In this document: in pieces, positions 53,382 through 63,193 of the stretch
Numbering within the stretch: the stretch's first letter is position 1
How the letters are laid out: each line of letters starts with the position of its first letter
Assembly: GCA_903913215.1 (NCBI GenBank)
Contig: CAIWKE010000036.1
Location: 62,001 to 126,000 of the forward strand
Length of the DNA stretch: 64,000 bases
Reading direction: 5' to 3'
From: an uncultured Holophagaceae bacterium
GTDB taxonomy: Bacteria > Acidobacteriota > Holophagae > Holophagales > Holophagaceae
Translations under genes and position numbers: made by a program
The notes under the pieces: generated by a model
What the model was told of the DNA's origin: nothing
Databases searched by the model: none
Seen by the model: only the letters and a program-made list of their open reading frames with translations

Positions 53382-54149
53382 ATGGATCGAGGCAGTTTCC
53401 TGGGCTTGTTGCTGGGCATCACCTTGTTGGCGGTGGCCATCTGGTTGGGCGGCAACGCCCGCATCTTCTTCCACCCGGCGAGCGCCATCGTGGTGGTCGG
53501 CGGCGTGCTGTCGGCCACCCTGATCCGCTTTCCCCTCGAGCACGTGAGCTATGCCTTTTCCATCGCCTCCAGGGCCTTCTTCACCCGGGCCCCGGCCACC
53601 CAGGATCTGGTGGGCCAGATCGTGAGCCTCTCCCAGCGGGCCCGGCGCGACGGCCTGCTGAACATGGAGAAGTACATGGACGTGGAAGGCTTCCTGGCCA
53701 AGGGCCTGCGCATGGTGGTGGACCAGGCCGAGCGGGACCACATTCATGGTGTGCTGGCCCAGGAACTGCGCGCCACTCAGGATCGCCACCACCAGGGCCA
53801 GGAGATCTTCCGCTTCATCGCCATGAGCGCCCCCTCCTTCGGCATGGTGGGCACCCTCATCGGCATGGTGCAGCTCTTCGCCAGCCTCAAGGATCCCTCT
53901 GGGGTGGGCGGGGCCATGGCTCTCTGCCTGCTGTCCACGCTCTACGGCGCTGTCATCGCCTACCTGCTGGCCATTCCCATCGCCGGCAAGCTGGAGCTGC
54001 GCAGCAAGGAAGAGCTCCAGCTCAAGCAGATCATGCTGGAAGGCGTGCTGGGCATCCAGGCTGAGCTGCATCCCATGGCCCTGGAGGCGCAGCTGAACGC
54101 CTTCCTGGCCCCCAAGGAGCGGGCGACGGACCGGAGGGGGCGTGGCTAG
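53382..54149 (+). CDS. motA: MotA-family stator protein
   Basis: A 255 aa protein with four TM helices: LLLGITLLAVAIWLGG, AIVVVGGVLSATLIRF, and the C-terminal pair MSAPSFGMVGTLIGMVQLFASL and ALCLLSTLYGAVIAYLLAIPIAGKL carrying the MotA/TolQ/ExbB signature. A cytosolic loop (about 65-145) with charged residues would contact FliG. It forms the cation channel of the flagellar stator with MotB. ATG at 53382 is preceded by GAGG. No other flagellar gene is in the window. Confidence 0.88.
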   Translation: MDRGSFLGLLLGITLLAVAIWLGGNARIFFHPASAIVVVGGVLSATLIRFPLEHVSYAFSIASRAFFTRAPATQDLVGQIVSLSQRARRDGLLNMEKYMDVEGFLAKGLRMVVDQAERDHIHGVLAQELRATQDRHHQGQEIFRFIAMSAPSFGMVGTLIGMVQLFASLKDPSGVGGAMALCLLSTLYGAVIAYLLAIPIAGKLELRSKEELQLKQIMLEGVLGIQAELHPMALEAQLNAFLAPKERATDRRGRG

Positions 54150-54831
54150 GAGCTTCCAGCTCCGGTTCAGCCGCCGGAAGTCGGACCTGGAGTCCCTCTG
54201 GCTCCTGACCTTTGCGGACCTCATGGTCCAGCTCATGGCCTTCTTCGCCCTGCTGTACTCCTTTTCCGCCACGGACCAGGCCAAGCTGGCCATCGCCCTG
54301 AATTCCGTTCGGAAGGCCCTGGGCGTCCAGGCCCAGATCGCCATGCCCCAAGGCGGAGACGGCATCCTGCCAGGCAGCCTGGGCCTGGACCCGACCAAGG
54401 CCGAGGACCTGGAGAAACTGCTCAACGCCGCCCAGGCCGCAGATGGCCGCGAGGTGGGCACCCATCTGCGTTTCGTGGCCTTCCGCGGGGCCCTCCTTTT
54501 CGACGAAGGCTCCGCCGTTCTGACCCCGGGCAGTGATGTCCTCCTCACGCGGCTCTCGGCCCTGTCCTTGCGCTACAAGGGCTTCACCCTGGTCTGCGAG
54601 GGCCATGCGGCGCCCCGGGAGCGGGGCCGTAATGGTGCCGACGCGCTGGAGCTGAGCGCCCTGCGAGCCCTCTCCGCCGAGCGCTATCTGGTGGGTGTCG
54701 GCCTCCCCCCTGAGATGGTCACCGCCGAGGCCCGGGGCGACTCCCAGCCCGAGGGGGATGGCCGCAGCGCTGAAGGCCGGGCCCTCCAGCGGCAGGTGGT
54801 GTTCCGGTTCCAGCGGGTGGCAGAGCGCTGA
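54142..54831 (+). CDS. motB: MotB-like stator protein with divergent OmpA domain
   Basis: A 229 aa protein. The single TM helix LTFADLMVQLMAFFALLYSFS contains the Asp (FADLM) that carries protons or sodium. A linker (about 50-105) and an OmpA-like domain follow. In the peptidoglycan-binding loop the usual GHTD reads GHAA and an Arg-rich insert (PRERGRNGADALELS) follows, so wall binding may be altered. GTG at 54142 has GGAGG 5 nt upstream and overlaps motA by 8 nt. Confidence 0.8.
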   Translation: MARSFQLRFSRRKSDLESLWLLTFADLMVQLMAFFALLYSFSATDQAKLAIALNSVRKALGVQAQIAMPQGGDGILPGSLGLDPTKAEDLEKLLNAAQAADGREVGTHLRFVAFRGALLFDEGSAVLTPGSDVLLTRLSALSLRYKGFTLVCEGHAAPRERGRNGADALELSALRALSAERYLVGVGLPPEMVTAEARGDSQPEGDGRSAEGRALQRQVVFRFQRVAER

Positions 54832-54899
54832 GGGAGTCTGGAGTCTGGGGACCTGGGCAGGCGTTGGTCCGCTAGAATCAGGTCAGGACAGGGGTGGCC

Positions 54900-56585
54900 A
54901 TGCGATCTGACACCGTGAAGAAGGGCATCGAGAGGGCCGGGCACCGCAGCCTGCTGAGGGCCGCTGGCCTGAAGGACGAGGACTTTGCCAAGCCCTTCAT
55001 CGGCATCTCCAACTCCTACACGGATGTGGTGCCAGGCCATACCCACCTGCACGAGTTCGCCGCAGTGGTGAAGCAGGCCGTGCGCGAAGCCGGGGGTGTG
55101 CCCTTCGAGTTCAACACCATCGCCGTGGACGACGGCATCGCCATGGGCCATCTGGGCATGCGCTATTCCCTGCCCAGCCGGGAACTCATCGCCGACGCGG
55201 TGGAGACCATGACCATGGCCCACTGCTTTGACGCCCTCATCTGCATCTCCAACTGCGACAAGATCACGCCCGGCATGGTCATGGGGGCGGTCCGCATCAA
55301 CGTGCCCACCATCTTCGTCACGGGCGGCCCCATGCTGAAGGGGCAGCAGCCCGACGGCAAGCCCAGCGACCTCATCACCGTGTTCGAGGGCGTGGGCAAG
55401 GTACAGAGCGGCCAGATGACCGAGGCCGAGCTGCTGGCCATCGAGGCCAACGCCTGCCCCACCTGTGGCTCCTGCTCGGGCATGTTCACGGCCAATTCCA
55501 TGAACTGCCTCCTGGAGGCCATTGGCCTGGCCCTCCCGGGCAACGGCACCATCCCCGCCGTGGATCCGCGCCGCCTGGACCTGGCCAAGGCCGCCGCGAA
55601 GCAGATCTTCCATCTGATCGAAAAGGACCTCAAGCCCCGGGACATCGTCACCCTGGCCAGCCTCGACAACGCCTTCGCCCTGGACATGGCCATGGGCGGC
55701 TCCACCAACACCGTGCTGCACGGCCTGGCCATCGCCCATGAGGCGGGCTTGGACTACGACCTGGAGCGCCTCAACGAGATCTCCGCCAAGACGCCCTGCA
55801 TCTGCAAGGTCTCGCCCTCCGTGCCCGACGTGCACATCCAGGATGTGGACCGCGCCGGCGGCATCGGGGCGATCCTCAAGGAGCTCTCCCGGCGACCGGG
55901 GCTGCTGACCCTGGACACACCCACGGTGACCGGCAGCACCCTGGGGCAGACCATCGCCAAGGCGGACATCATGGATCCGACCATCATCCGCACCCTGGAG
56001 CGCCCCTTCTCTGAAGACGGCGGTTTGGCGGTCCTCTTCGGCAACATCGCGCCCAACGGCAGCATCGTGAAGAGTGCCGGTGTCGATTCCAGCTGCCTGA
56101 TCTTCGAGGGTGAGGCCGTGGTCTATGAAAGCCAGGACGAGTGCCTAGCCGCCCTGGCCCTGCGGCAGGTGCAGGCGGGCCAGGTGGTGGTCATCCGCTA
56201 CGAGGGCCCCAAGGGCGGCCCCGGCATGCCGGAGATGCTGTCTCCTACTTCCATGATCAAAGGACAGGGCCTGGGCAAGCAGGTGGCCCTGCTCACGGAT
56301 GGCCGCTTCAGCGGCGGCACCGCGGGCCTCTGCATCGGGCACATCAGCCCCGAGGCCGCGGAGGGCGGTCCCATCGCCCTCGTGCACAACGGCGACCGCA
56401 TCCGCATCGACATCCCGGCGCGGAAGATGGAACTGCTGGTGGAGCCAGCCGAGCTGGCGCGGCGCCAGGCCTCCTGGAAAAAGCCCAAGCCAAAGATCAG
56501 CACCGGCTGGCTGGGCCGCTACTCCCGCCTGGTCACCAGCGCCAACCGGGGGGCCGTGCTGGCCCTGCCGGAGGAGCTGGGTTAG
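54900..56585 (+). CDS. ilvD: Dihydroxy-acid dehydratase
   Basis: A 561 aa enzyme of isoleucine/valine synthesis that dehydrates 2,3-dihydroxy-3-methyl acids to 2-keto acids. Cluster cysteines are in [11 protein letters not shown] and [27 protein letters not shown] and [24 protein letters not shown] are family signatures. ATG at 54900 is taken as start, with GTG at 54894 as alternative. It stands alone, without other ilv genes. TAGAAT shortly upstream could be its -10. Confidence 0.96.
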   Translation: MRSDTVKKGIERAGHRSLLRAAGLKDEDFAKPFIGISNSYTDVVPGHTHLHEFAAVVKQAVREAGGVPFEFNTIAVDDGIAMGHLGMRYSLPSRELIADAVETMTMAHCFDALICISNCDKITPGMVMGAVRINVPTIFVTGGPMLKGQQPDGKPSDLITVFEGVGKVQSGQMTEAELLAIEANACPTCGSCSGMFTANSMNCLLEAIGLALPGNGTIPAVDPRRLDLAKAAAKQIFHLIEKDLKPRDIVTLASLDNAFALDMAMGGSTNTVLHGLAIAHEAGLDYDLERLNEISAKTPCICKVSPSVPDVHIQDVDRAGGIGAILKELSRRPGLLTLDTPTVTGSTLGQTIAKADIMDPTIIRTLERPFSEDGGLAVLFGNIAPNGSIVKSAGVDSSCLIFEGEAVVYESQDECLAALALRQVQAGQVVVIRYEGPKGGPGMPEMLSPTSMIKGQGLGKQVALLTDGRFSGGTAGLCIGHISPEAAEGGPIALVHNGDRIRIDIPARKMELLVEPAELARRQASWKKPKPKISTGWLGRYSRLVTSANRGAVLALPEELG

Positions 56586-56661
56586 GTTCTCACACGCAGA
56601 ACCTAGGTACCGCTGTCGACGAGCGGCCAATTGACACACCCTTTCCGAATGGAGATGAACG

Positions 56662-58380
56662 ATGCGCGTAGGAACTTTGCTTACCGCCTGCCTCGCGGGG
56701 GGCATGGCCATCCAAGCCGCCCCATCCAAGGATGCCAGCTTCCAATCCTTGGCTCGGCTCGTGGTGGAGGAGACTCTCCGCTTCTCCCCGGAAACCGCTA
56801 CTCAGATGGGGGACCATCGGTGGGATGACCGCCTCTCGGACATGAGCGCCCAGGGCATCGAGAAACAAATCCTATGGGCCAGGCACATGTCCGGCCTTGT
56901 GCGAAGAATTCAGCCCGGTCAACTCTCCCCTGACCAGCGTGTGGATCGGAAAATTCTCCTGGACAATCTGGATGCGACCCTTCAGGACCTGACGGAATTG
57001 CAGACCTGGCGATGGGACCCCTTGGGCTATAACCCCGGTGGTGCCCTTGACCAGTTGCTGTCCAGAGACTTCGCCCCCCTTGGTCAGCGCCTTGCCAGTG
57101 TGAAGGGACGCCTCCTCCTGGTTCCGGCCCTGTTGGCCTCAGCCCGCGCCAACCTGGCCAATCCTCCAAAAATCTACACTGAAACAGCAATCCAGCAGTT
57201 CCAGGGCACCCTGGCCTTGGTGAAGGATGGCGTGACTGAGGCCGCCGCATCCGTGGGGATGAAGGACGACCTTTCGCCCGCTCAGGCCGTGGCTGCCAAG
57301 GCCCTGGAGGAATTCATCGCTTGGATGAAGGCAGACCTCCTCCCCCGGTCTGGAGGCAACTTCCGGATCGGAAGGACTGCTTACCGCAAGAAGCTCCGAA
57401 CCACCCTGAGTTCGGACCTCAGCCCCGAAGCCATCCTTGCCAGGGCCGAGAAGAGCATCAAGACCCTCCATGGAGAAATGGCTGAAGCTGCTAAGCCCCT
57501 CTTCCGTGCCTGGTTTCCTGACCAGAAGGAGCCTGCTCCGCCAGTCCTTGTCAAGGCAGTGCTGGACCGTATCGCAGATCGACATCCGGACAACGGGACC
57601 ATGGTCGAACAGGCCACCCGCGACCTGGAGGAGGCGACTACCTTTGTCCGGACCCATGATCTTTTGACCCTCCCCAATACCCCCGTTCGGGTTAAGGTCA
57701 CGCCAGAGTATGCCAGGGGCATCGCCGGAGCATACTGCGAGGCAACTGGTCCCCTGGAGAAGGACGGGACCACCTTCTACTGCATTGACCCGACGCCTTC
57801 AGATTGGACCCCCACACGGGTCGCCTCCTACTTCCGGGAATACAATGACGCAATGCTCAGGGATCTGACCGTCCACGAGGCGATGCCTGGACATTACGTT
57901 CAGTTGGCCCTTTCCAACCGGTACCAGGGTGCCACCATGGTGCGCGCAGTCTTCTCTAGTGGACTCTTCGCCGAGGGTTGGGCAGTCTACAGCGAACAAC
58001 TCATGGCCCGGGCGGGCTACGGTGGACGGGAAGTGCACCTCCAGCAGCTCAAGATGCGCCTTCGAGTGGCCATCAACGCCATTCTCGATCAGAAAATCCA
58101 GGCTGGGAGCATGACAGAGGCTCAGGCCATGGCCCTCATGATGGAGCAGGGCTTCCAGGAAGAGGGAGAAGCAGCGGGTAAGTGGAAGCGGGCCTGCCTG
58201 TCCTCCACCCAGCTCAGCACCTACTTTGTCGGCGCTTCTGAAATGGATGACCTTCGTGCAGCGTCGGAGGCCAAAGCGAAACGGGCGGGAAAGGGCTTCG
58301 ACTTGAAGGCACATCACGACGCGCTTCTTAGCCACGGCACACTGGCGCCGAAATACGCTCGCATGTTGATGGGTCTCTAG
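56662..58380 (+). CDS. DUF885-family putative metallopeptidase, exported
   Basis: A 572 aa protein. A signal peptide (RVGTLLTACLAGGMAIQAA) precedes a mostly helical domain. The DUF885 hallmark HEAMPGHYVQL (about residue 408) resembles an HExxPGH zinc site, followed by EGWAVYSEQLM. YCIDPTPSDWTPTR is another conserved block. A peptidase role is generally assumed for the family. Its G+C and third-position G+C look lower than those of its neighbours, which could mean more recent arrival. GGAG precedes the ATG. Confidence 0.8.
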   Translation: MRVGTLLTACLAGGMAIQAAPSKDASFQSLARLVVEETLRFSPETATQMGDHRWDDRLSDMSAQGIEKQILWARHMSGLVRRIQPGQLSPDQRVDRKILLDNLDATLQDLTELQTWRWDPLGYNPGGALDQLLSRDFAPLGQRLASVKGRLLLVPALLASARANLANPPKIYTETAIQQFQGTLALVKDGVTEAAASVGMKDDLSPAQAVAAKALEEFIAWMKADLLPRSGGNFRIGRTAYRKKLRTTLSSDLSPEAILARAEKSIKTLHGEMAEAAKPLFRAWFPDQKEPAPPVLVKAVLDRIADRHPDNGTMVEQATRDLEEATTFVRTHDLLTLPNTPVRVKVTPEYARGIAGAYCEATGPLEKDGTTFYCIDPTPSDWTPTRVASYFREYNDAMLRDLTVHEAMPGHYVQLALSNRYQGATMVRAVFSSGLFAEGWAVYSEQLMARAGYGGREVHLQQLKMRLRVAINAILDQKIQAGSMTEAQAMALMMEQGFQEEGEAAGKWKRACLSSTQLSTYFVGASEMDDLRAASEAKAKRAGKGFDLKAHHDALLSHGTLAPKYARMLMGL

Positions 58381-58570
58381 TCGATTGAAGCCCATGCACA
58401 TGCTGAAGGGGGTGCTACGAATCCGTCCTCTCGGTGGAGGTCCCGACTTGCACCAATCCTGGTAAGGGGCTGCGCAGGGTCTTGATCAACGACCAGATGG
58501 TTTGACACATGAGACTACAAGGAGTTGTTGAGAAGGAGATTGAAATGGACTCCTGGGCCAGGGCGGCCTT

Positions 58571-59950
58571 CTACTGAAACCGAACGTCCGACTGCGCCAG
58601 CGCATAGGCGAAGCTGGCGAGGGCCGCCGAACTGAAGGCCAGATCCTCCTTGACCACCTTGTCGAAGGTGTCCGCCTGGGTGTGGTGGATGTCGAAGTAG
58701 TGGGTGCCCGCATGCTCTACGCCGATGCCCGGCACGCCCTCGGCCACCATGGGGCTCACGTCCGCCCCTGAGTGCCCCAGCTGGAACGTGACCTTGAAGC
58801 AAGCCAATCCCTCGCCGAGCTTTTTCATCGAGGCCAAAGCGTCAGCTTTGGCCTGGGGTGAGGCCTTGCGGAGTTCCAGCTGGAAACTCTTGATGGGCTC
58901 GCTGCCGGAGTCCGTTTCCAGGGCCGCAATGATGTTCTTGAACTCAGCGCGATGGGCGTCGCGGTAGGCCTTGCCACCGCGCAGGCCGTTCTCCTCGTTG
59001 GTCCAGAGCACCACGCGGATGGTGCGGCGGGGCTTCAAGCCCAGGCTCTGGATGAGGCGCGCGGCCTCCATGGCGACGACGGTGCCCGTGCCATCATCCT
59101 GGGCGCCCTGGCCCACATCCCAGCTGTCCAGGTGCCCGCTGAGGAGGACCACTTCCTCGGGCTTTTCGGTGCCGCGGATCTCGGCCACCACGTTGGCGGA
59201 AGGGGCGTCAGGTAGCGTCTGCGCACCCATCTCCAGGCGCAGCTGGATGCGCTCACCGCGCTCCTGCATGCGCCGCATCTGCGTGGAGGCTTCGAGGGTC
59301 ACGCTGGCGGTGGGGATCTTCGGAAAGCCAGGATCGTAGTCCATGGCGCCGGTGTGGGGGGTGTCCAGGCTCACGGGGCCCACGGAGCGCACCAGAGCAG
59401 CCACGGCGCCGAACTTCGCGGCGCGGGCGGCGCCGTCATGGCGGTAGACCACCGTGTGGCCATAGCCGGCGTAGGGCACGTCGAAGAGGACGATCTTCCC
59501 CTTCAGGGCCGGCCCGAGCTTCTCTAGTTCGTCGAAGGAGCCCACCACCACCACATCCGCTGTGAGGCCCCCCTTGGGCGTGCCCACGCTGCCACCCAGG
59601 CCCAGGATGTTCACGCGATGGTGCGTCGGCAGCAGCAGTTCCGCGGCTTCGTATCCCCGCACCCAGTGCGGCACCATGGCAGCCTCCGTGTGCACGTTCA
59701 CAAGGCCTGCGGCCTTGAGCCGCCCCTGGGCCCACTCAATGGCTTGGTCCAGCTGAGGCGAGCCTGACAGCCGGTGGCCGATTCGGTCGCAGAGCCAGGC
59801 CAGGTCCGCATAGGCGCCGTTGGTGCGCGAGGCCTCCGTGCGCAGTCGCTCGGCCGTGCTGGTGAGGGCCTCGGGAGCGGTTTGGGCCACCAGGTGGGAA
59901 CCGAGGCTCGAAGCCAGGAGCAGGGAGAGGAGGCAGTGGGATGAGGTCAT
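58571..59950 (-). CDS. Exported M28-family aminopeptidase with PA domain
   Basis: A 459 aa protein. A signal peptide (LLSLLLASSLGSHLVAQ) precedes a PA-like insert (about 120-230) and an M28 two-zinc domain: His/Asp in LSGHLDSWDVGQGAQDDGTG, Glu-Glu in WTNEENGLRGG, Asp in LETDSGSEP and His in YFDIHHTQADTFDKV. It removes N-terminal amino acids or dipeptides from peptides outside the cytoplasm, complementing the S46 enzymes. The 58381-58570 gap before it shows no gene. Confidence 0.9.
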   Translation of the reverse strand: MTSSHCLLSLLLASSLGSHLVAQTAPEALTSTAERLRTEASRTNGAYADLAWLCDRIGHRLSGSPQLDQAIEWAQGRLKAAGLVNVHTEAAMVPHWVRGYEAAELLLPTHHRVNILGLGGSVGTPKGGLTADVVVVGSFDELEKLGPALKGKIVLFDVPYAGYGHTVVYRHDGAARAAKFGAVAALVRSVGPVSLDTPHTGAMDYDPGFPKIPTASVTLEASTQMRRMQERGERIQLRLEMGAQTLPDAPSANVVAEIRGTEKPEEVVLLSGHLDSWDVGQGAQDDGTGTVVAMEAARLIQSLGLKPRRTIRVVLWTNEENGLRGGKAYRDAHRAEFKNIIAALETDSGSEPIKSFQLELRKASPQAKADALASMKKLGEGLACFKVTFQLGHSGADVSPMVAEGVPGIGVEHAGTHYFDIHHTQADTFDKVVKEDLAFSSAALASFAYALAQSDVRFQ

Positions 59951-60038
59951 GCCTCATGTTACTTGGTAAGCCTTTGAATGTTCAGCATTCTTGAATTCAC
60001 AGCCCAAAAGGAGGACCCCGCCATTGTTGCGGGGAGCT

Positions 60039-60509
60039 TCATTTCGGGGTCTTCCCCGCCGCCTCGATTTGGGCCGTCACGCTCTTCATCAGCGCATTGG
60101 GGATGGGCACGCTGAGGCTGTACTGTTCGATGAGCCATCGGTCCTTATCGCGGCTGAGGACGCCGGTGCCGCGGGCGGGCCCCAGGTTGGGGGTTGCCAG
60201 GTCCTCGTCGAACCAGGCGCTGCGGCCGTCCTTTGCCACGGTGATGGCGCGCCGGGTGGCCTTGAAGGTCCAGGCCTTGCCGCGCTGGAAGATGGGGTGG
60301 GCCCAGGCCTGGAAGGCGGCCTTGGGCCAGCGCTCCTTGGGGTCGGTGCCCAGGAACACGGCGCCCTCGGCAAGGTGGCCGAAGTAGCGGGCCTCATCCA
60401 CCTGGGCCGCCGCCAGGTGCCAGTCATCCAGGGCCGTGGCGATGACTTTCTCCGCCGGGGACTGGGCGCTCAGGGCGAGTGTGGCGCAGAAGAGCAGGGC
60501 AAGGCGCAT
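60039..60509 (-). CDS. Exported SnoaL/NTF2-like protein
   Basis: A 156 aa protein. A short signal peptide (RLALLFCATLALSA) precedes one NTF2-like domain: VIATALDDWHLAAAQVDEARYFGHLAEGAVFLGTDPKERWPKAAF, then AWTFKATRRAITVAKDGRSAWFDEDL and LSRDKDRWLIEQYSLSVPIPN. It is the SnoaL_3/DUF4440 pattern of small binding or enzymatic barrels. ATG at 60509 has GGGAG upstream. Ligand unknown. Confidence 0.75.
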   Translation of the reverse strand: MRLALLFCATLALSAQSPAEKVIATALDDWHLAAAQVDEARYFGHLAEGAVFLGTDPKERWPKAAFQAWAHPIFQRGKAWTFKATRRAITVAKDGRSAWFDEDLATPNLGPARGTGVLSRDKDRWLIEQYSLSVPIPNALMKSVTAQIEAAGKTPK

Positions 60510-60829
60510 GAAGACTCCCAAGACAGACATCATCGCCGATCCCCAGATCTGGGGCACCAGGAAGGCCGATGAAAATCCAATCACGCTGGTTGTTGATTTA
60601 CTTCGGGCCTGAATCAAGAATTCGGCTTTTGGCCATTCGATCGATAGCTGAAATAGCCCGTTGAGTGCCAATGGAAGTTCGCGATCAGGGGCACCAGGGA
60701 TGAGGAATTCCGCCAAAAGCTGCTGTGACAGGCTTCAGGCGGATGGGTATATTGACCCATAGGTAGTCATTAAAAATATTGCTCAGCCTGGCTCTCAGCA
60801 CCGAAAACCCAGCCACTGGAGACATTCAA
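60510..60829. other. 320 nt divergent regulatory region before the lactate permease fusion
   Basis: No gene is seen. It contains the inverted repeat ATGGGT-atattg-ACCCAT (60743-60760), about 70 nt before the permease start, and a distant pair GCTTTTGGC (60625-60633)/GCCAAAAGC (60712-60720). No TNGTNNNACNA site of the FadR type is present, so the permease is probably not under the same operator as glcDF. Confidence 0.45.
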
Positions 60830-63193
60830 ATGGATCTCAAGGCGCTCAGACATTTCTTTATGTCGTTGACGATGCTGCTGGCTCTGTTCGCGCCGCGGCT
60901 CTGCGGGGCCGCTGAGCCTGCGCCCGCCCCGAGAGACGCCATCCGCGATGCCGAAGTCATCGCCAAGGTCGAGCAGGCCAGGGCCTACATCAAGGCCAAT
61001 GGCAAGGAGAAGGCGCTGGCAGAGTTCAACAACCCCAAAGGGGCCTTCGTCGATCGCGATCTCTACGTGTTTGCCTACGACTTCTTCGGCGTCAACAAGG
61101 CCCTGGCCACCAACCCTGGTCTGGTCGGCAAGAACCTCATCGACATGAAGGATGCCGATGGCAAGGACATGATCAAGGACCTGATCAGAATCGCCAATCA
61201 AGGCGGGGGTTGGTACGACTACAAGTGGGATGGCAAGGCCAAGTCCTCCTATGTCACCAAGGTGGATGACACGCTCTGGATCGGCTGCGGCGCCTACAAG
61301 CACGAGGCGGTCGAAATGGTGGAGCGGGCCCTGGAGTACCTCCGCACCAACGGCAAGGACAAGGCCCTGAAGGAGTTCAACAAGCCCAAAGGGCTGTTCT
61401 CGGAGCGGGATCTCTATGTCTTCGCCTATGACTTCAACGGCGTCAACCTGGCCCTGGCTTCCAATCCCTCCCTGGTGGGCAAAGACCTCATCGACTACAA
61501 GGATGCGGAAGGGAAGTACGTCATCAAGGATCTGATCGCCCTGGCCAGCAGGGGCGGTGGCTGGTACGACTACACCTGGGACGGGAAACCGAAAACCTCC
61601 TATGTTGTCAAAGTGGATGATGGGCTTTGGATCGGCTGTGGCGAGTACCAGGTTCCGAAGTCCCAGGCCTGGTTCCTGTTCGGCATGGCGCTGATCCCGA
61701 TCGTGTGGCTGATCATTTCCCTGGGCGTGCTGAAGATGCCGGCCCACATCTCCACCACCGTCGCGCTTGGCATCACCTTCCTGCTCGGGCTCTTCACCTT
61801 CAAGATGCCCCTGCTGCTGGCCTTCACCGCCGCCCTGGAAGGCGCCGCCCTGGGTCTCCTGCCCATCATGCTCGTGATCATCGCGGCCATCTTCACCTAC
61901 AACATGGCGCTCCACACCAAGAGCATGGACACGATCAAGACCATGCTCGCCAACATCACCACGGACCGCAGGATCCAGGTCCTGATCCTGGCTTGGGGCT
62001 TTGGTGGGTTTCTTGAAGGCGTCGCCGGCTATGGCACCGCGGTGGCAATTCCTGCGAGCATTCTGGCCGCGCTGGGCTGCGACCCCTTTTTCGCGGCACT
62101 GATCTGCCTGGTCGCCAACACTGTGCCCACGGCCTTTGGCGCCATCGGCATCCCCGTCATCACCCTCGCGCAGCTGACCAACCTGAATGTCAACCAGCTG
62201 AGCTACCAGGTGGCCCTGCAGCTGACCCTCTTCATCGTGGTGATCCCCTTCCTGCTGGTGGTGATGACCACTAAGAGCCTCAAGGGCCTGAAGGGCGTAT
62301 TCGGCATCACCCTGGCCTCCGGGCTGGCCTTCGCCATTCCCGAAATGCTGGTGGCCAAGTATCTGGGCGCCGAGCTGCCTGCCCTGGTTGGCAGCGTCTG
62401 CAGCATGCTGACCACGATCCTCATCGCGAAGCTCTTCTACAAGGAGGACAAGGCCGCGCAGAGCAAGCAGGAAAGCGTCTCCCTCAAGGCGGGGCTGCTG
62501 GCCTGGCTGCCCTACATCCTGGTCCTGGTCTTCATCGTGGCCAGCAGTCCCCTGGTGAAGCCCGTGAACCAGGCCCTGGGCCACATCAAGTCCGCCCTGC
62601 CCATCTACCAGGGGACTGGAGCGCAGCCCTTCGTATTCAAGTGGGTGGCGACCCCGGGCACCCTGATCATCATCGCCACTGTCATCGGGGGCCTGATCCA
62701 GGGCGCCAAGATTGCGGCCATCGTGACGGTGTTCTTCCAGACTGTCGTCAAGCTGGCCAAGTCCGCGCTCACGGTGGTCAGCATCGTGGCCATGTCGAAG
62801 ATCATGGCCTACAGCGGCATGATTTCGGCCATCGCCGTGGTCCTCGTGAGGATCTCCGGCTCCTTCTTCCCGCTCATCGCGCCCTTCATCGGCGCCCTGG
62901 GGACCTTCCTCACCGGCAGCGACACGTCTTCCAATGTCCTGTTCGGCAAGCTGCAGGTGGAGGTGGCCGTGAAGACCGGCACCAACCCCTACTGGCTGGC
63001 CGCCGCCAACACTGCTGGAGCCACCGGCGGGAAGATGATCTCCCCCCAGAGCATCGCGGTGGCCACGGCGGCCACGGGGCTCACCGGCATGGAAGGCAAG
63101 CTCCTGGGCCAGACGATCAAGTACTGCTTGGTCTACGTGATCCTGCTGGGCCTCTTCGTCTACTTCGGGAGCCGACTGCCCTTCCTGAACTGA
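60830..63193 (+). CDS. lctP: Lactate permease (LctP family) fused to two tandem extracytoplasmic Cache domains
   Basis: A 787 aa protein. A hydrophobic N-terminal segment (residues 8-26) is followed by two homologous single-Cache (sCache_2-like) domains at about 38-156 and 157-273. Each has EFNxPKG, RDLYVFAYDF, NPxLVGKxLIDxKDAxGK, a GGGWYDYxWDGK block and a closing KVDDxLWIGCGxY. From residue 280 a standard LctP transporter follows, with many TM helices and GFLEGVAGYGTAVAIPASILAALG, TVPTAFGAIGIPVITLAQL and GTFLTGSDTSSNVLFGKLQ. Cache domains of this type bind small carboxylates in chemoreceptors and kinases, so the protein may sense or capture its own substrate outside the membrane. GGAG lies 8 nt before the ATG. 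Its last 34 nt overlap the convergent gene. Confidence 0.9.
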   Translation: MDLKALRHFFMSLTMLLALFAPRLCGAAEPAPAPRDAIRDAEVIAKVEQARAYIKANGKEKALAEFNNPKGAFVDRDLYVFAYDFFGVNKALATNPGLVGKNLIDMKDADGKDMIKDLIRIANQGGGWYDYKWDGKAKSSYVTKVDDTLWIGCGAYKHEAVEMVERALEYLRTNGKDKALKEFNKPKGLFSERDLYVFAYDFNGVNLALASNPSLVGKDLIDYKDAEGKYVIKDLIALASRGGGWYDYTWDGKPKTSYVVKVDDGLWIGCGEYQVPKSQAWFLFGMALIPIVWLIISLGVLKMPAHISTTVALGITFLLGLFTFKMPLLLAFTAALEGAALGLLPIMLVIIAAIFTYNMALHTKSMDTIKTMLANITTDRRIQVLILAWGFGGFLEGVAGYGTAVAIPASILAALGCDPFFAALICLVANTVPTAFGAIGIPVITLAQLTNLNVNQLSYQVALQLTLFIVVIPFLLVVMTTKSLKGLKGVFGITLASGLAFAIPEMLVAKYLGAELPALVGSVCSMLTTILIAKLFYKEDKAAQSKQESVSLKAGLLAWLPYILVLVFIVASSPLVKPVNQALGHIKSALPIYQGTGAQPFVFKWVATPGTLIIIATVIGGLIQGAKIAAIVTVFFQTVVKLAKSALTVVSIVAMSKIMAYSGMISAIAVVLVRISGSFFPLIAPFIGALGTFLTGSDTSSNVLFGKLQVEVAVKTGTNPYWLAAANTAGATGGKMISPQSIAVATAATGLTGMEGKLLGQTIKYCLVYVILLGLFVYFGSRLPFLN

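Noticed and set aside
60625-60720. Distant inverted repeat GCTTTTGGC/GCCAAAAGC as a mobile-element end
   Set aside because: The arms are only 9 nt and the 78 nt between them contains no gene or target-site duplication.
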